Shown here: one piece after another, positions 23,344 to 32,400 of the stretch
How the letters are laid out: every line of letters starts with the position of its first letter
How positions within the stretch are numbered: position 1 is the stretch's first letter
DNA from: Mucilaginibacter gossypii
GTDB taxonomy: Bacteria; Bacteroidota; Bacteroidia; Sphingobacteriales; Sphingobacteriaceae
Assembly: GCF_900100945.1 (NCBI RefSeq)
Contig: NZ_FNCG01000011.1
Span: 124,001-188,000 of the forward strand
DNA: 64,000 bases
Direction of reading: 5' to 3'
The notes under the pieces: generated by a model
The model's database searches: none
What the model saw: the letters and a program-made list of their open reading frames with translations, nothing else
Told to the model about the DNA's origin: nothing
Made by a program: the position numbers and the translations under genes

Positions 23344-24678
23344 TTACCTGTTAAAAGTCAATCGCTTGCCGGCTTTACCTTCAATAAGACTTCCATTCGC
23401 ATATGCCAGATTTCCTGATATCAATGTGTAAGCCACTTGCGAGCGGAAAGTATTGCCTTCAAATGGGCTCCAGTTACATTTATACAGGATATTACTTTTA
23501 TTAACGTTCCATGGTTTGTTCAGGTTAACCAATACCAGGTCGGCCCAGTAACCTTCGCGGATGAAGCCGCGTTTTTCTATTTGAAAAAGGGTAGCTACGT
23601 TATGCGCCATTTTTTCTGCAATTTGCTCGAGGCTTATTTTACCATGGTGATACAGCTCAAGCATGGCTGGCAAAGCATGCTGAACCAATGGGCCACCGGA
23701 TGGCGCCTGCAGGTAAGGCTGCTCTTTTTCTTCTATAGTATGCGGGGCGTGGTCGGTAGCAATAACGTCAATCCTTCCATCAAGTACAGCACGTAAAATA
23801 CCATCACGGTCTGCCTCTGTTTTTACTGCCGGGTTCCACTTAATATAGTTGCCTTTTATGTCATAATCTGCATCGGTAAACCACAGGTGATGGATGCAGG
23901 CTTCGGCAGTAATTCGTTTATCTTTTAATGGAATTGTGTTGTCAAAAAGATGTGTCTCCCGCTCTGTAGAAATGTGCAAAATATGCAAACGAGTGTTGTG
24001 CTTTTTTGCCAGCTCAACCGCCATTGATGAAGACAAATAGCAGGCCTCTGCACTCCTGATTTTTGGATGCATCCGCACCGGAATATTTTCGCCAAGCAGT
24101 TGTTTGTAATGGGCAAGATTGCTCTTGATCGTAGCCTCATCTTCGCAGTGTGTAGCGATGAGCATGGGTGATTGCGCGAAGAGTTTTTCGAGGGTGTGAG
24201 GGTCATCAACAAGCATGTTACCGGTAGAGGATCCCATGAACACTTTGATGCCACAAACCTTACTGATATCGGTGCGCAAAACCTCATCTAAATTGTTGTT
24301 AGACGCGCCCATAAAAAACGAATAATTAGCCAGCGAATTGCGCGACGCGATCTGGTATTTATCTTCCAAAAGTTCCTGCGTTAAAGTGTTGGGAACGGTG
24401 TTTGGCATCTCCATAAACGAAGTGATGCCGCCCGCAACAGCAGCTCTTGATTCTGAATAAATATCGGCCTTATAAGTTAAGCCCGGCTCGCGGAAGTGCA
24501 CCTGGTCGTCGATGCAGCCAGGTAACAAATGCAGTCCTTCTGCATTAATCACTTCATCTGCCTGGTGGTCGATAACTGAGTCGATACGGTCTATCAAACC
24601 ATCTTTGATCAATACATCGGCAACGTATTGTTTATGCTCGTTAACTATGGTGGCTGCTTTTATCAGAATTGTAGACAT
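23344..24678 (-). CDS. pyrC: Dihydroorotase
   Basis: A 444-residue amidohydrolase of the class I dihydroorotase type, converting carbamoyl-aspartate to dihydroorotate in pyrimidine synthesis. Motifs seen: VHFREPG (residues 60-66), GITSFMEMPNT, the carboxylated-Lys region CGIKVFMGSSTGNM, HCED, HILHIST and ATDHAPH. In the usual HxH zinc pair the first His is Gln59 here (DDQVHFREP). Such a form seems normal in Bacteroidota, but the metal site would be altered. No other pyrimidine genes are adjacent. Confidence 0.88.
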   Translation of the reverse strand: MSTILIKAATIVNEHKQYVADVLIKDGLIDRIDSVIDHQADEVINAEGLHLLPGCIDDQVHFREPGLTYKADIYSESRAAVAGGITSFMEMPNTVPNTLTQELLEDKYQIASRNSLANYSFFMGASNNNLDEVLRTDISKVCGIKVFMGSSTGNMLVDDPHTLEKLFAQSPMLIATHCEDEATIKSNLAHYKQLLGENIPVRMHPKIRSAEACYLSSSMAVELAKKHNTRLHILHISTERETHLFDNTIPLKDKRITAEACIHHLWFTDADYDIKGNYIKWNPAVKTEADRDGILRAVLDGRIDVIATDHAPHTIEEKEQPYLQAPSGGPLVQHALPAMLELYHHGKISLEQIAEKMAHNVATLFQIEKRGFIREGYWADLVLVNLNKPWNVNKSNILYKCNWSPFEGNTFRSQVAYTLISGNLAYANGSLIEGKAGKRLTFNR

Positions 24679-24686
24679 GTTTTGAA

Positions 24687-24718
24687 ATTTCGGATTTGGG
24701 ATATTCGATTTCGGATTT
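24687..24718 (-). repeat. 32-bp dispersed repeat, copy 2 (inverted)
   Basis: On the minus strand this matches the copies at 1489-1520 and 63599-63630, differing from the latter at four positions. It lies just upstream of the dihydroorotase start codon. Confidence 0.8.
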
Positions 24719-24731
24719 GTTGATTGAGCTC

Positions 24732-24764
24732 AAACTTACGAAGTTTTTAAAACTTTGTAAGTTT
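24732..24764. repeat. AT-rich hairpin between two leftward genes
   Basis: aaacttacgaagtttt is followed by its near-inverse aaaactttgtaagttt. It may be a 3' end for the gene at 24775, though no T run follows on the minus strand. The words resemble other Bacteroidota intergenic palindromes. Confidence 0.55.
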
Positions 24765-24774
24765 TGAAGGGAAA

Positions 24775-25338
24775 CTACTGAAGCATGAAGCCCTGTTGCT
24801 CCAGTATTTCGGCATTTTTCAATATACCGTATGTTCCAGTCTTTTTAACGGCCATTTTGTTATGGATGTGGTATTTTAGTTTCCGCGAGGCTTTATTGAT
24901 TTCCTCCCAATTCCATACACTTGCCGGTCCTATAATTGAGTTGGGTAATTCATGACCAATTGCACCTTTCTCATTAAAATGCCCGATGTGTGATTTGCTA
25001 AGTACGTTCCCCTTAATTTGTCCCAGATAAAGTCGTATCAACCCCCAATCCATGGTTGAGTACCGGAACGTATGCCCTTTACAGCGCTTAGGATCAAGAT
25101 TGATTTTTTCGAAAACAGGTTGCCCCTTAAACTCCGGTGACCATAAAGCGAAATTTGATCCAAAAGAGCCTCCGTTGTATAAATCAAATTTTGCGGTTAT
25201 ATCTGTTGCCGATGTATAACGAAGCACCTCTTCGTCATAAGCAGAATAATGATCAATAATTTGAAGTTTAGTCTCGGTCAAAATAAAATCGAGTAAGTCA
25301 ATTTGGTCTTGTTTAATCGCGTAAAAGTCGTAAGTCAT
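24775..25338 (-). CDS. Hypothetical protein (187 aa) downstream of an HxlR regulator
   Basis: No family is recognised. The protein is soluble and rich in Tyr, Lys and Ile, with a beta-like middle (AKFDLYNGGSFGSNFALWSP) and a helical C-terminal third. There is no signal peptide. It begins 11 nt after the HxlR gene on the same strand, so the two are probably co-transcribed. Confidence 0.65.
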   Translation of the reverse strand: MTYDFYAIKQDQIDLLDFILTETKLQIIDHYSAYDEEVLRYTSATDITAKFDLYNGGSFGSNFALWSPEFKGQPVFEKINLDPKRCKGHTFRYSTMDWGLIRLYLGQIKGNVLSKSHIGHFNEKGAIGHELPNSIIGPASVWNWEEINKASRKLKYHIHNKMAVKKTGTYGILKNAEILEQQGFMLQ

Positions 25339-25349
25339 TCTATTCGTTT

Positions 25350-25766
25350 TTACATTTCGGCAAAAGTTTCTTCAGATGGAAACTCTCCTAAACTTCTATA
25401 AATTGCATTACCGCTCGCCTCGCTGTCCTTCACTGCCCATGTTGCCATTGCGTACATTACCGGCCGCAATTCCATGCCTGATTCGCTGAGCCGGTAGGTT
25501 ACATGGGGCGGTACAACCGGTTTGGATTCCCTGATCAGCAGTCCGTCGGCTTCCAGTTGTTTCAGGTGCTGGATCAACATTTTTTCGGTGATGGTTGGGA
25601 TAGATTTTTTTAGCTCGCTGTAACGCTTGCTTCCGGCTAAGAGGTGAAACAAAATGATCGGTTTCCAATATCCACCTATGCGTTCCATAACATAAGTTAC
25701 CGGGCATTCTTTAAATGCGGCTTGTTTGTTTTCCTGTATAGTTGAGCTTTCTTTTATCGCTGTCAT
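25350..25766 (-). CDS. HxlR-family transcriptional regulator
   Basis: A 138-residue winged-helix protein with the family pattern: CPVTYVMERIGGYWKPIILF, KRYSELKKSIPTITEKMLIQ, HLKQLEADGLLIRE and YRLSESG. The conserved Cys near the N-terminus (C21) is the redox or electrophile sensor in several HxlR proteins such as YodB and HypR. It is divergent from an NmrA-type reductase gene. Two TACT-N8-AGTA palindromes lie in the shared promoter region. Confidence 0.92.
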   Translation of the reverse strand: MTAIKESSTIQENKQAAFKECPVTYVMERIGGYWKPIILFHLLAGSKRYSELKKSIPTITEKMLIQHLKQLEADGLLIRESKPVVPPHVTYRLSESGMELRPVMYAMATWAVKDSEASGNAIYRSLGEFPSEETFAEM

Positions 25767-25775
25767 GGTAATACA

Positions 25776-25805
25776 TACTTTAGGGTAAGTACTTGTAAAA
25801 AAGTA
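25776..25805. promoter_or_regulatory. Double HxlR-type operator (two TACT-N8-AGTA sites)
   Basis: Site 1 is 25776-25791 and site 2 is 25790-25805; they overlap by two bases and share identical spacing. This is close to the TACT..AGTA dyads bound by YodB-type HxlR regulators. Site 2 covers the -33 element of the reductase promoter, which would give repression by occlusion. Confidence 0.65.
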
Positions 25806-25823
25806 AGTGTAAAAATACCTTTG
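25793..25823 (+). promoter_or_regulatory. Bacteroidota-type promoter of the NmrA-like gene
   Basis: TTG at 25793-25795 and TACCTTTG at 25816-25823 (perfect TAnnTTTG) are spaced by 20 nt. The start codon at 25847 follows 23 nt downstream. Confidence 0.75.
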
Positions 25824-25846
25824 CTTTCAATAAAAACAAAAACATT

Positions 25847-26731
25847 ATGAAAATTATAGTAACAGGTTCAACAGGCAATATAAGCAAACCTTTAACACAA
25901 ACTTTAATAGCCGCAGGGCATAACGTAACAGTAATTAGCAGCAATGCCGATAAGGTAACAGAAATAGAATCATTAGGCGCTAAAGCAGCAATAGGTTCAT
26001 TAGCCGATGCTGATTTCTTAACACAAACATTTACTGGTGCCGATGCGCTTTACGCCATGGTGCCGCCAAGCTTCAGTGCCGAAAGTTTAAGGGCATACCA
26101 AAACGAAACAGGTAAAAGCTATGCCGAAGCTATCAAACGCTCGGGTATAAAAAAAGTAGTTGCATTAAGCAGCATAGGTGCGCATTTGGATAGCGGCGTA
26201 GGCCCTATAAAAGGCATTCACGATGTTGAAGGTGTTTTGAGCGGATTAGATGGTGTGGCCGTTAAATTTATCCGTGCACCATTCTTCTATATCAATTTTT
26301 TCAGTAATATCCCGCTTATTAAGCACCAGGGTATCCTTGGATCAAATTATCCTGCAGATGCAAGACTAATCATGGTACACCCTAAAGATATTGCAGCCGC
26401 AATAGCAGAAGAGTTGCAAAAGGATTTTATTGGTAAAAGCGTACGCTACATTGTAAGCGAAGAGTCGACACCCGGCAAGGCAGCTGCAATTTTAGGTGAT
26501 GCAATCGGCAACCCTAACTTGCCATGGATTGAGTTTACTGATGAACAGCTTGCAGAAGGCTTATCACAGGCAGGCGTTCCTCCCGAAATGACCCGCAACT
26601 TTGTTGAAATGGGCACTGCGGTAAAAAGCGGAAAAATCTGGGAGGATTATGATAAGCATAGGCCTGTATCGTCCGGTAAGGTGAGTTTGCAGGATTTTGC
26701 CAGGGAGTTTGCTGCGGTATACAACGGCTAA
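25847..26731 (+). CDS. NmrA-like NAD(P)-binding reductase (SDR)
   Basis: The 294-residue protein has a Rossmann start VTGSTGNISKPLTQTLIAAG, then a typical atypical-SDR pattern (ALSSIGAH, APFFYINFF). It resembles quinone- or NADPH-sensing NmrA/QorB-like reductases. Being divergent from an HxlR regulator suggests induction by quinones or electrophiles, an inference from known HxlR-controlled oxidoreductases. Followed by a terminator. Confidence 0.88.
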   Translation: MKIIVTGSTGNISKPLTQTLIAAGHNVTVISSNADKVTEIESLGAKAAIGSLADADFLTQTFTGADALYAMVPPSFSAESLRAYQNETGKSYAEAIKRSGIKKVVALSSIGAHLDSGVGPIKGIHDVEGVLSGLDGVAVKFIRAPFFYINFFSNIPLIKHQGILGSNYPADARLIMVHPKDIAAAIAEELQKDFIGKSVRYIVSEESTPGKAAAILGDAIGNPNLPWIEFTDEQLAEGLSQAGVPPEMTRNFVEMGTAVKSGKIWEDYDKHRPVSSGKVSLQDFAREFAAVYNG

Positions 26732-26783
26732 ATTTTCTCATGTAAAAGTCATTATTGCTGTGAAAGCAGTAGTTGGCCTCACC

Positions 26784-26819
26784 CACCCCCCACCTCAGGT
26801 GCGGGGTGTTTACTTTTTT
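26784..26819 (+). terminator. Terminator of the NmrA-like gene
   Basis: The arms cacccc-c-cacct and aggtg-c-ggggtg form a GC-rich hairpin followed by tttactttttt. It lies about 50 nt after the stop codon. Confidence 0.8.
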
Positions 26820-26940
26820 GAAGGCTTCACTTTTGGGAAATTTAGAGGTACCCACTGATTTGTACCCAGCGATGATCACTTGTGAACGATACGCTCTTCT
26901 TGTTTCCTGGTTCTTACTTTCCTGACTCGCACTTTCCGCA

Positions 26941-26972
26941 TTGTTCCTACTTCAACAAAAAGCCTATCTTTG
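26941..26972 (+). promoter_or_regulatory. Bacteroidota-type promoter immediately before the helicase gene
   Basis: TTG at 26941-26943 and TATCTTTG at 26965-26972 are spaced by 21 nt. The -7 box ends only 4 nt before ATG 26977, so the transcript would be leaderless or nearly so. Confidence 0.65.
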
Positions 26973-26976
26973 CGGC

Positions 26977-28329
26977 ATGGCAGTAACCTTTGAAGATCTT
27001 AAATTTAACCGGCAAATTTTAAACGCTATAGCCGATGCCGGTTATACCGAAGCTACGCCTATTCAGCAAAAAGCTATTCCGCCGATATTGAACGGACAGG
27101 ATGTAATGGGTATTGCACAAACCGGAACCGGTAAAACCGCGGCCTATGTGTTGCCCATTATCATGAAGCTTAAATATGCGCAGGGCGAACATGCCCGGGC
27201 GTTGATTATTTCGCCGACGCGTGAACTGGCCATGCAGATTGAGGAAAACATTAAAGCATTTGCCGCTTATACCGATTTACGGGTTGTTTTACTTTACGGA
27301 GGTATTGGCCCCAAAACACAAATAGAGCAGGTAAAAAAGGGTGTCGACATTATTGTGGCAACGCCCGGCCGTTTTATGGATATTTACCTTGCCGGGCATA
27401 TCATGACCAAACCATTACAGGTGTTGGTGCTTGACGAGGCCGATAAAATGATGGATATGGGCTTTATGCCCCAGATAAACCGGATATTGGAAGTAGTGCC
27501 GGTGAAAAGGCAAAACCTGCTTTTTTCGGCTACCATGAGCGAGAAGGTGCACCAGCTTTCGGCTAACTTCCTGGAGTTCCCTACGGTTATTGAGGTTACG
27601 CCACAGGCTACGCCGGCGCAAACGGTTAACCAGCATTTATACCATGTGCCCAATATTAAAACCAAAATAAACCTGCTCAAAAAGTTGCTCGATAACGAAG
27701 GGGAGATTACCAAACTGATTGTTTTTTGTAAAACCCGTGCAGTGGCCGAAGACGTATTCAAATTCCTGACCCGCAAATTTGGCGAAGAGGAAGTGAAAGT
27801 GCTTCACGCCAATAAAGGGCAAAATACGCGCATCAACTCCATCAATTCATTCAAAAACGACGATGTGAAGATATTGGTGGCTACCGATGTGGCATCGCGA
27901 GGTATTGATGTGAGCGATGTAAGTCATGTGATCAATTTTGATGTACCGGTGGTGTATGAGGATTATGTACACAGGATCGGTCGTACAGGTAGAGCGCTGC
28001 AATCGGGCGAAGCCATTACTTTTGCTACACCGTCTGAAGAGTATTATATCCGCAAGATTGAGAAACTCATCAAGCAAACCATTCCCGTTGAGCGAATCCC
28101 CGACGATGTGTTTATTGAAGAAACCCCATATGAGGAAAGGCAGGACCAGGCGCGGGAAATAGATATGCAAAAGCGCAAAGAAGACCCCGATTTTAAAGGT
28201 GCCTTCCACGAAAAGAAATCCCTTAACCAGCGCAAAAAGTTTGATGCCAATAAGGATAAAGCTAAATACGGCTCAAAAGCAGCAAGGCAGGGTACAGGCC
28301 GATCATCCAAAAGCAAAAAAAGACACTAA
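26977..28329 (+). CDS. DEAD-box ATP-dependent RNA helicase
   Basis: From ATG 26977 (MAVTFEDLKFNRQIL) the protein has about 450 residues with all core motifs: Q-motif (EATPIQQKAIP), AQTGTGKT, PTRELA, TPGR, DEAD, SAT, the C-terminal helicase core and HRIGRTGR. The C-terminal tail is basic (about 390-450; NQRKKFDANKDKAKYGSKAA). Probable role: RNA unwinding in ribosome assembly or mRNA decay. The longer frame to 26941 is rejected because it crosses the promoter. It heads an operon leading to gldC. Confidence 0.95.
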   Translation: MAVTFEDLKFNRQILNAIADAGYTEATPIQQKAIPPILNGQDVMGIAQTGTGKTAAYVLPIIMKLKYAQGEHARALIISPTRELAMQIEENIKAFAAYTDLRVVLLYGGIGPKTQIEQVKKGVDIIVATPGRFMDIYLAGHIMTKPLQVLVLDEADKMMDMGFMPQINRILEVVPVKRQNLLFSATMSEKVHQLSANFLEFPTVIEVTPQATPAQTVNQHLYHVPNIKTKINLLKKLLDNEGEITKLIVFCKTRAVAEDVFKFLTRKFGEEEVKVLHANKGQNTRINSINSFKNDDVKILVATDVASRGIDVSDVSHVINFDVPVVYEDYVHRIGRTGRALQSGEAITFATPSEEYYIRKIEKLIKQTIPVERIPDDVFIEETPYEERQDQAREIDMQKRKEDPDFKGAFHEKKSLNQRKKFDANKDKAKYGSKAARQGTGRSSKSKKRH

Positions 28330-28338
28330 GCTCCATCA

Positions 28339-28605
28339 ATGAAATTCAGATTTACCCCTTTAAACTTTTTTACCGCGTTTTTGGTGGCGGTAGCAGCCTA
28401 TGTTTTTATTTATGGGGCTGGTATGGCCGGACGCCCGCTTGAACATTGGGGCGGCACCATAGGTTGGATCTTTTTATTGTTTGCCTTCGTGGTTTTTGTG
28501 ATTGATATGATGTTCCGCAACTTTTTTATCGAAACTAAAAAAATATGGATGGTGGAGACCTTCTTCATCGTTCTGGTTATAATTATATTCTTACTTGTTA
28601 AATAA
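28339..28605 (+). CDS. Small integral membrane protein (88 aa)
   Basis: Three hydrophobic helices (about 9-28, 41-57 and 69-87) with short polar loops. No family is recognised. It lies 9 nt after the helicase stop and 8 nt before gldC, so it is co-transcribed. Confidence 0.75.
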   Translation: MKFRFTPLNFFTAFLVAVAAYVFIYGAGMAGRPLEHWGGTIGWIFLLFAFVVFVIDMMFRNFFIETKKIWMVETFFIVLVIIIFLLVK

Positions 28606-28613
28606 ATTTTGAA

Positions 28614-28946
28614 ATGAAAACCGCTGAAATAAAGCTTACCGTTACGCTTGATGATAATAATGTTCCTGAGCACATTCTTTGGGAATCGACCGACTCAACC
28701 AACAAAGAAGCGTTGCCTGTAAAATCAATGATGCTTGCCCTGTGGGACCAAAGCTATAAAAATACCCTGCGCATTGACCTTTGGACAAAAGATATGCCTG
28801 TTGATGAGATGAAGCGATTTTTTTATGAAACCCTGCAAACCATGGGCGACAGCTTTTTACGTGCAACCGGCGAGAAAAATATTGTTGAAGACCTGCGCGA
28901 CTATTGTGCCCACTTTGCTGATAAAATGGAAATAACACAAAAATAA
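28614..28946 (+). CDS. gldC: Gliding motility protein GldC
   Basis: The 110-residue cytoplasmic protein matches GldC: KTAEIKLTVTLDDNNVPEHI, WESTDS, KSMMLALWDQSYKNTLRIDL and FFYETLQTMGDSFLRATGE. GldC is widespread in Bacteroidota. It assists gliding in Flavobacterium but is not essential there, and non-gliding species also carry it. Its position here after a helicase and a membrane protein is consistent with a general role. Confidence 0.9.
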   Translation: MKTAEIKLTVTLDDNNVPEHILWESTDSTNKEALPVKSMMLALWDQSYKNTLRIDLWTKDMPVDEMKRFFYETLQTMGDSFLRATGEKNIVEDLRDYCAHFADKMEITQK

Positions 28947-28956
28947 CAACCTAAAT

Positions 28957-29394
28957 ATGCGCCTTAGCTCAATTTTATCATTTGCAGGTTTTGCATTGCT
29001 TTTTGCTGCAACCTACTGCCCGCTGCTGCGGGTATTCCACGTAACCAGCTGGAATATTTACAAGCTTAACCAACCTTATGGGCTGGTACTGTTGTTGGTA
29101 GCTGTTGTTGGCATTATTGTATCGTTCCTTAACCAGGCTAAGATTATGCGTGTGGCGGCCTGGCTGTCGATAGTACTTGTTGTACTGTTGCTGGTTGCTG
29201 CCATTTTTAAAGTAAATTCGGCATTTAGCTTTATTCCGTTTAAAGGCATTAACAGGTTTTTAACCAGCCAGCTTAAATTTCAATGGGGTTGGTATGTGAT
29301 GTTTGCCGGTCCTGTTTTGGCTTTGATCGGCGCTTTGAGCAGCCGCCCTAAAGTTTTTATCTCAAACACTACCGATACTACGACAGTAAATTAA
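28957..29394 (+). CDS. Integral membrane protein (145 aa)
   Basis: Four hydrophobic helices (about 5-22, 40-58, 66-86 and 112-130). The short Cys-Pro motif ATYCPLLR lies near the first loop. No family is recognised. It ends the helicase-gldC operon, with a terminator 21 nt after its stop codon. Confidence 0.75.
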   Translation: MRLSSILSFAGFALLFAATYCPLLRVFHVTSWNIYKLNQPYGLVLLLVAVVGIIVSFLNQAKIMRVAAWLSIVLVVLLLVAAIFKVNSAFSFIPFKGINRFLTSQLKFQWGWYVMFAGPVLALIGALSSRPKVFISNTTDTTTVN

Positions 29395-29414
29395 TATTCC
29401 TTGTATGTTTAATT

Positions 29415-29444
29415 AGCTGTAATATTAACATTACAGCTTTTTTT
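29415..29444 (+). terminator. Rho-independent terminator
   Basis: agctgtaat (29415-29423) pairs with attacagct (29430-29438) and runs into ttttttt. It ends the helicase-gldC operon. Confidence 0.85.
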
Positions 29445-29480
29445 AAACATATTTGTAATTCAGATTAATACGGATACCTA

Positions 29481-32400
29481 ATGTTAAAGTTTTCCTTCCG
29501 CCAGCAGGTTTTAGCTGGCTTTGTAGTATCAATCATTCTTGTTTTTGTGGTGGGCATCTTGTCTTTTAACAGCCTGCGCCAATTCGAGGAGGATAACACC
29601 TGGGTTAATCATACTCAAAGGGTGATCCGTACTTCAACAAGTTTATTGCAGGAGTTAATTAATGCCGAAACAGGCATGCGTGGTTATGGAGCTACCGCTA
29701 AAAAGGTATTTCTTGAACCGTATAATGCCGCTTTACCTAAAGTAGCCGATGACCTGGCCACGCTAAAAGACATGGTGAAGGATAACCCTGTGCAGGTAAA
29801 ACGCGTCGATTCAATCAATAAGCTGGTGAAGGAGCAATTGCTGATCCTTAAAACCAATGTTGAAACGCGCGATAGCCAGGGGCTTGATTACATGGTGCAG
29901 CGCAACATGTTTGTAAATGGCAAGGAAAATATGGATCAGGTCAGAATGCTGATCGACCATATGACCAACACAGAGGAGAGATTGCTTGCCAATAGGAAAG
30001 AAAATTCGCAGGATGCATCAACCTTTGCCAAGTTCGTAATTGCATGCGGTTCGTTGGTTTTCCTGTTCATCATCCTGTTGCTGTTCTTCTACATTCAAAA
30101 AACTTTCGATCAGCAAAAGAAAATTGAGGATGAAATCAGGGTTGCTAATATTGAACTTGGAAAAGTGCTTGCCGATAACGAAGCCAAAAACTGGCTGCTC
30201 ACCGGAACCGGTCAGCTGAATGAAAAAATGCAGGGCCAGCAGGTTGAAAAAGAATTATCCAATAATATATTAACCGAAGTTTGTACCTATACCAATGCCG
30301 CGGCAGGTACATTTTACCTTTATAACGAAGCAAGCAACAGGCTTGATTTTTATGCTTCATACGCGTTCCACAATCCTGATTTTGTTAAAAAGTCGGTACA
30401 AATGACCGAAGGCTGGCTTGGCCAGGTAGCTAAGGATGGTAAAGCGGCGGTTGTAAAAGGTAAACTGAACGATAAGCTTGAGCTTTCATCATCGGTATTA
30501 AAAACTGAACTGGCCGAATCATTTATCATACCTTTCTTTTTTGATAAAAAGCTTAAAGGAGTAATGGAGGTTGCTTTTAATGAAGGGATCTCGAAAAATA
30601 AATCAGAATACATTTTAGCTATCGCTAATGATATAGGTATAGCTGTTAATACATCGCAGGCGCGTACTATTATGCACGACCTGTACGAGGAAACCCAGCA
30701 GCAGGCCGAAGAGCTGGAAGCACAGCAGGAAGAACTGCGGGTTACCAATGAGGAGCTTGTTCAAAAAACTGAAGAGCTGCAGGCCTCAGAAGAAGAGCTC
30801 CGGGTACAGCAGGAAGAACTGCGTACCACCAATGCCGAACTGGAAGAAAAAGCCAGTTTGCTTGAAGAAAAAAACCAGGCCATTGAACAGGCCCGCCAGG
30901 CTATCAATCTTAAGGTTGAGGAACTGGAAACCACGGGTAAATACAAATCGGAGTTTTTGGCCAACATGAGCCATGAGCTGCGCACGCCGCTTAACAGTAT
31001 CCTGGTACTGGCACGGATACTTAAAGATAACAAGCCTGCCAATCTTTCTGAAGACCAGATCAAATATGCCAGCGTTATCTTCAACGCCGGTAATGACCTG
31101 CTTACTTTGATCAACGATATCCTCGACCTTTCCAAAATTGAATCGGGCAAGCTGGATATGCAAAATGAGGATATTAAAGTAAGCGATATTGTTGGCGATA
31201 TGGAAATGCTGTTTGCCGAAGTAGCCAGCAACAAAAAAATTAATTATACAACAAGTATAGACAGGCAACTGCCGCAAACCATATTTACCGATAAGGTACG
31301 TATAGAGCAGGTGATCAAAAACCTGTTAAGTAACGCGTTTAAGTTTACTTCTGAAAATGGTTCTATCGCTATCAATGTAAAACCGGGTATTAAAGATAAA
31401 ACCATCAGCTTTGCTATCAAAGATTCGGGGATCGGGATCCCTGCGGATAAGCAAAAAGTAATATTTGAGGCATTTCAGCAGGCCGATGGTTCAACAAGCC
31501 GTAAATATGGCGGTACCGGTTTAGGTTTATCTATAAGCCGCGAACTTGCTTTCCTTTTAGGCGGCAGCATAACCCTGAGCAGTGAGCCGGGCATAGGCAG
31601 CGAATTTGTACTTACCGTGCCTTTTGAAGCTAAATTAACACCTGCGGCCTTAATTGAAGAAGTATTGCCAACTGCCGAGACTTTTAAACCTGTAACAGAG
31701 TTCCTGAACCCGGTTAAAGCGGCCCCGCGTGAGCCCGGTAAAGAACCTTTGGTTGTAATTGTTGAGGATGATAAAAACTTTGCAAACATATTGCAGGATT
31801 ATGCCCGCGATCATGGTTATAAATCAATCATGGTGTATGAGGGTACCCGGGCGGTTGAAATTGTGAAGGAAGCCAAACCTGATGCGGTGATCCTGGATAT
31901 TATGCTGCCGGGTAAAGACGGCTGGCAGATTTTGAAGGAGTTAAAGAATGATGAGGATACAATGCACATACCGGTTCACCTGATGTCGGCCGGGGATGCC
32001 GCAGCAAACCGCGTACGCCGGGAAGGTGCCATCAACTTTATGAAAAAGCCTATCAATACCGAAACGCTGGATAAACTTTTTGCCGATATCATGGTACAAA
32101 GCGGCACCAGGTTTAAACAGATCCTGCTGGTTGAAGATCACAAAGCCCAAAGCCAAGCTTTGAAAGACCTTATGCAAGGCCAGGGCATCACCGTCGACCA
32201 GGCTTTTGACGGCGAATCTGCATTTAGGATGTTGCATGAAAACGAGTACCAGTGTGTGATCCTTGACCTTAACCTGCCTGATATTTCGGGCTTGGATTTG
32301 CTGGATAAGATCAAAGAGGTTGACCGCTTTGCGTCACTGCCGGTTATTATCAATACTGCAATGGAGCTTGACAAAACATCGGTTAACAGGCTAATGCATT

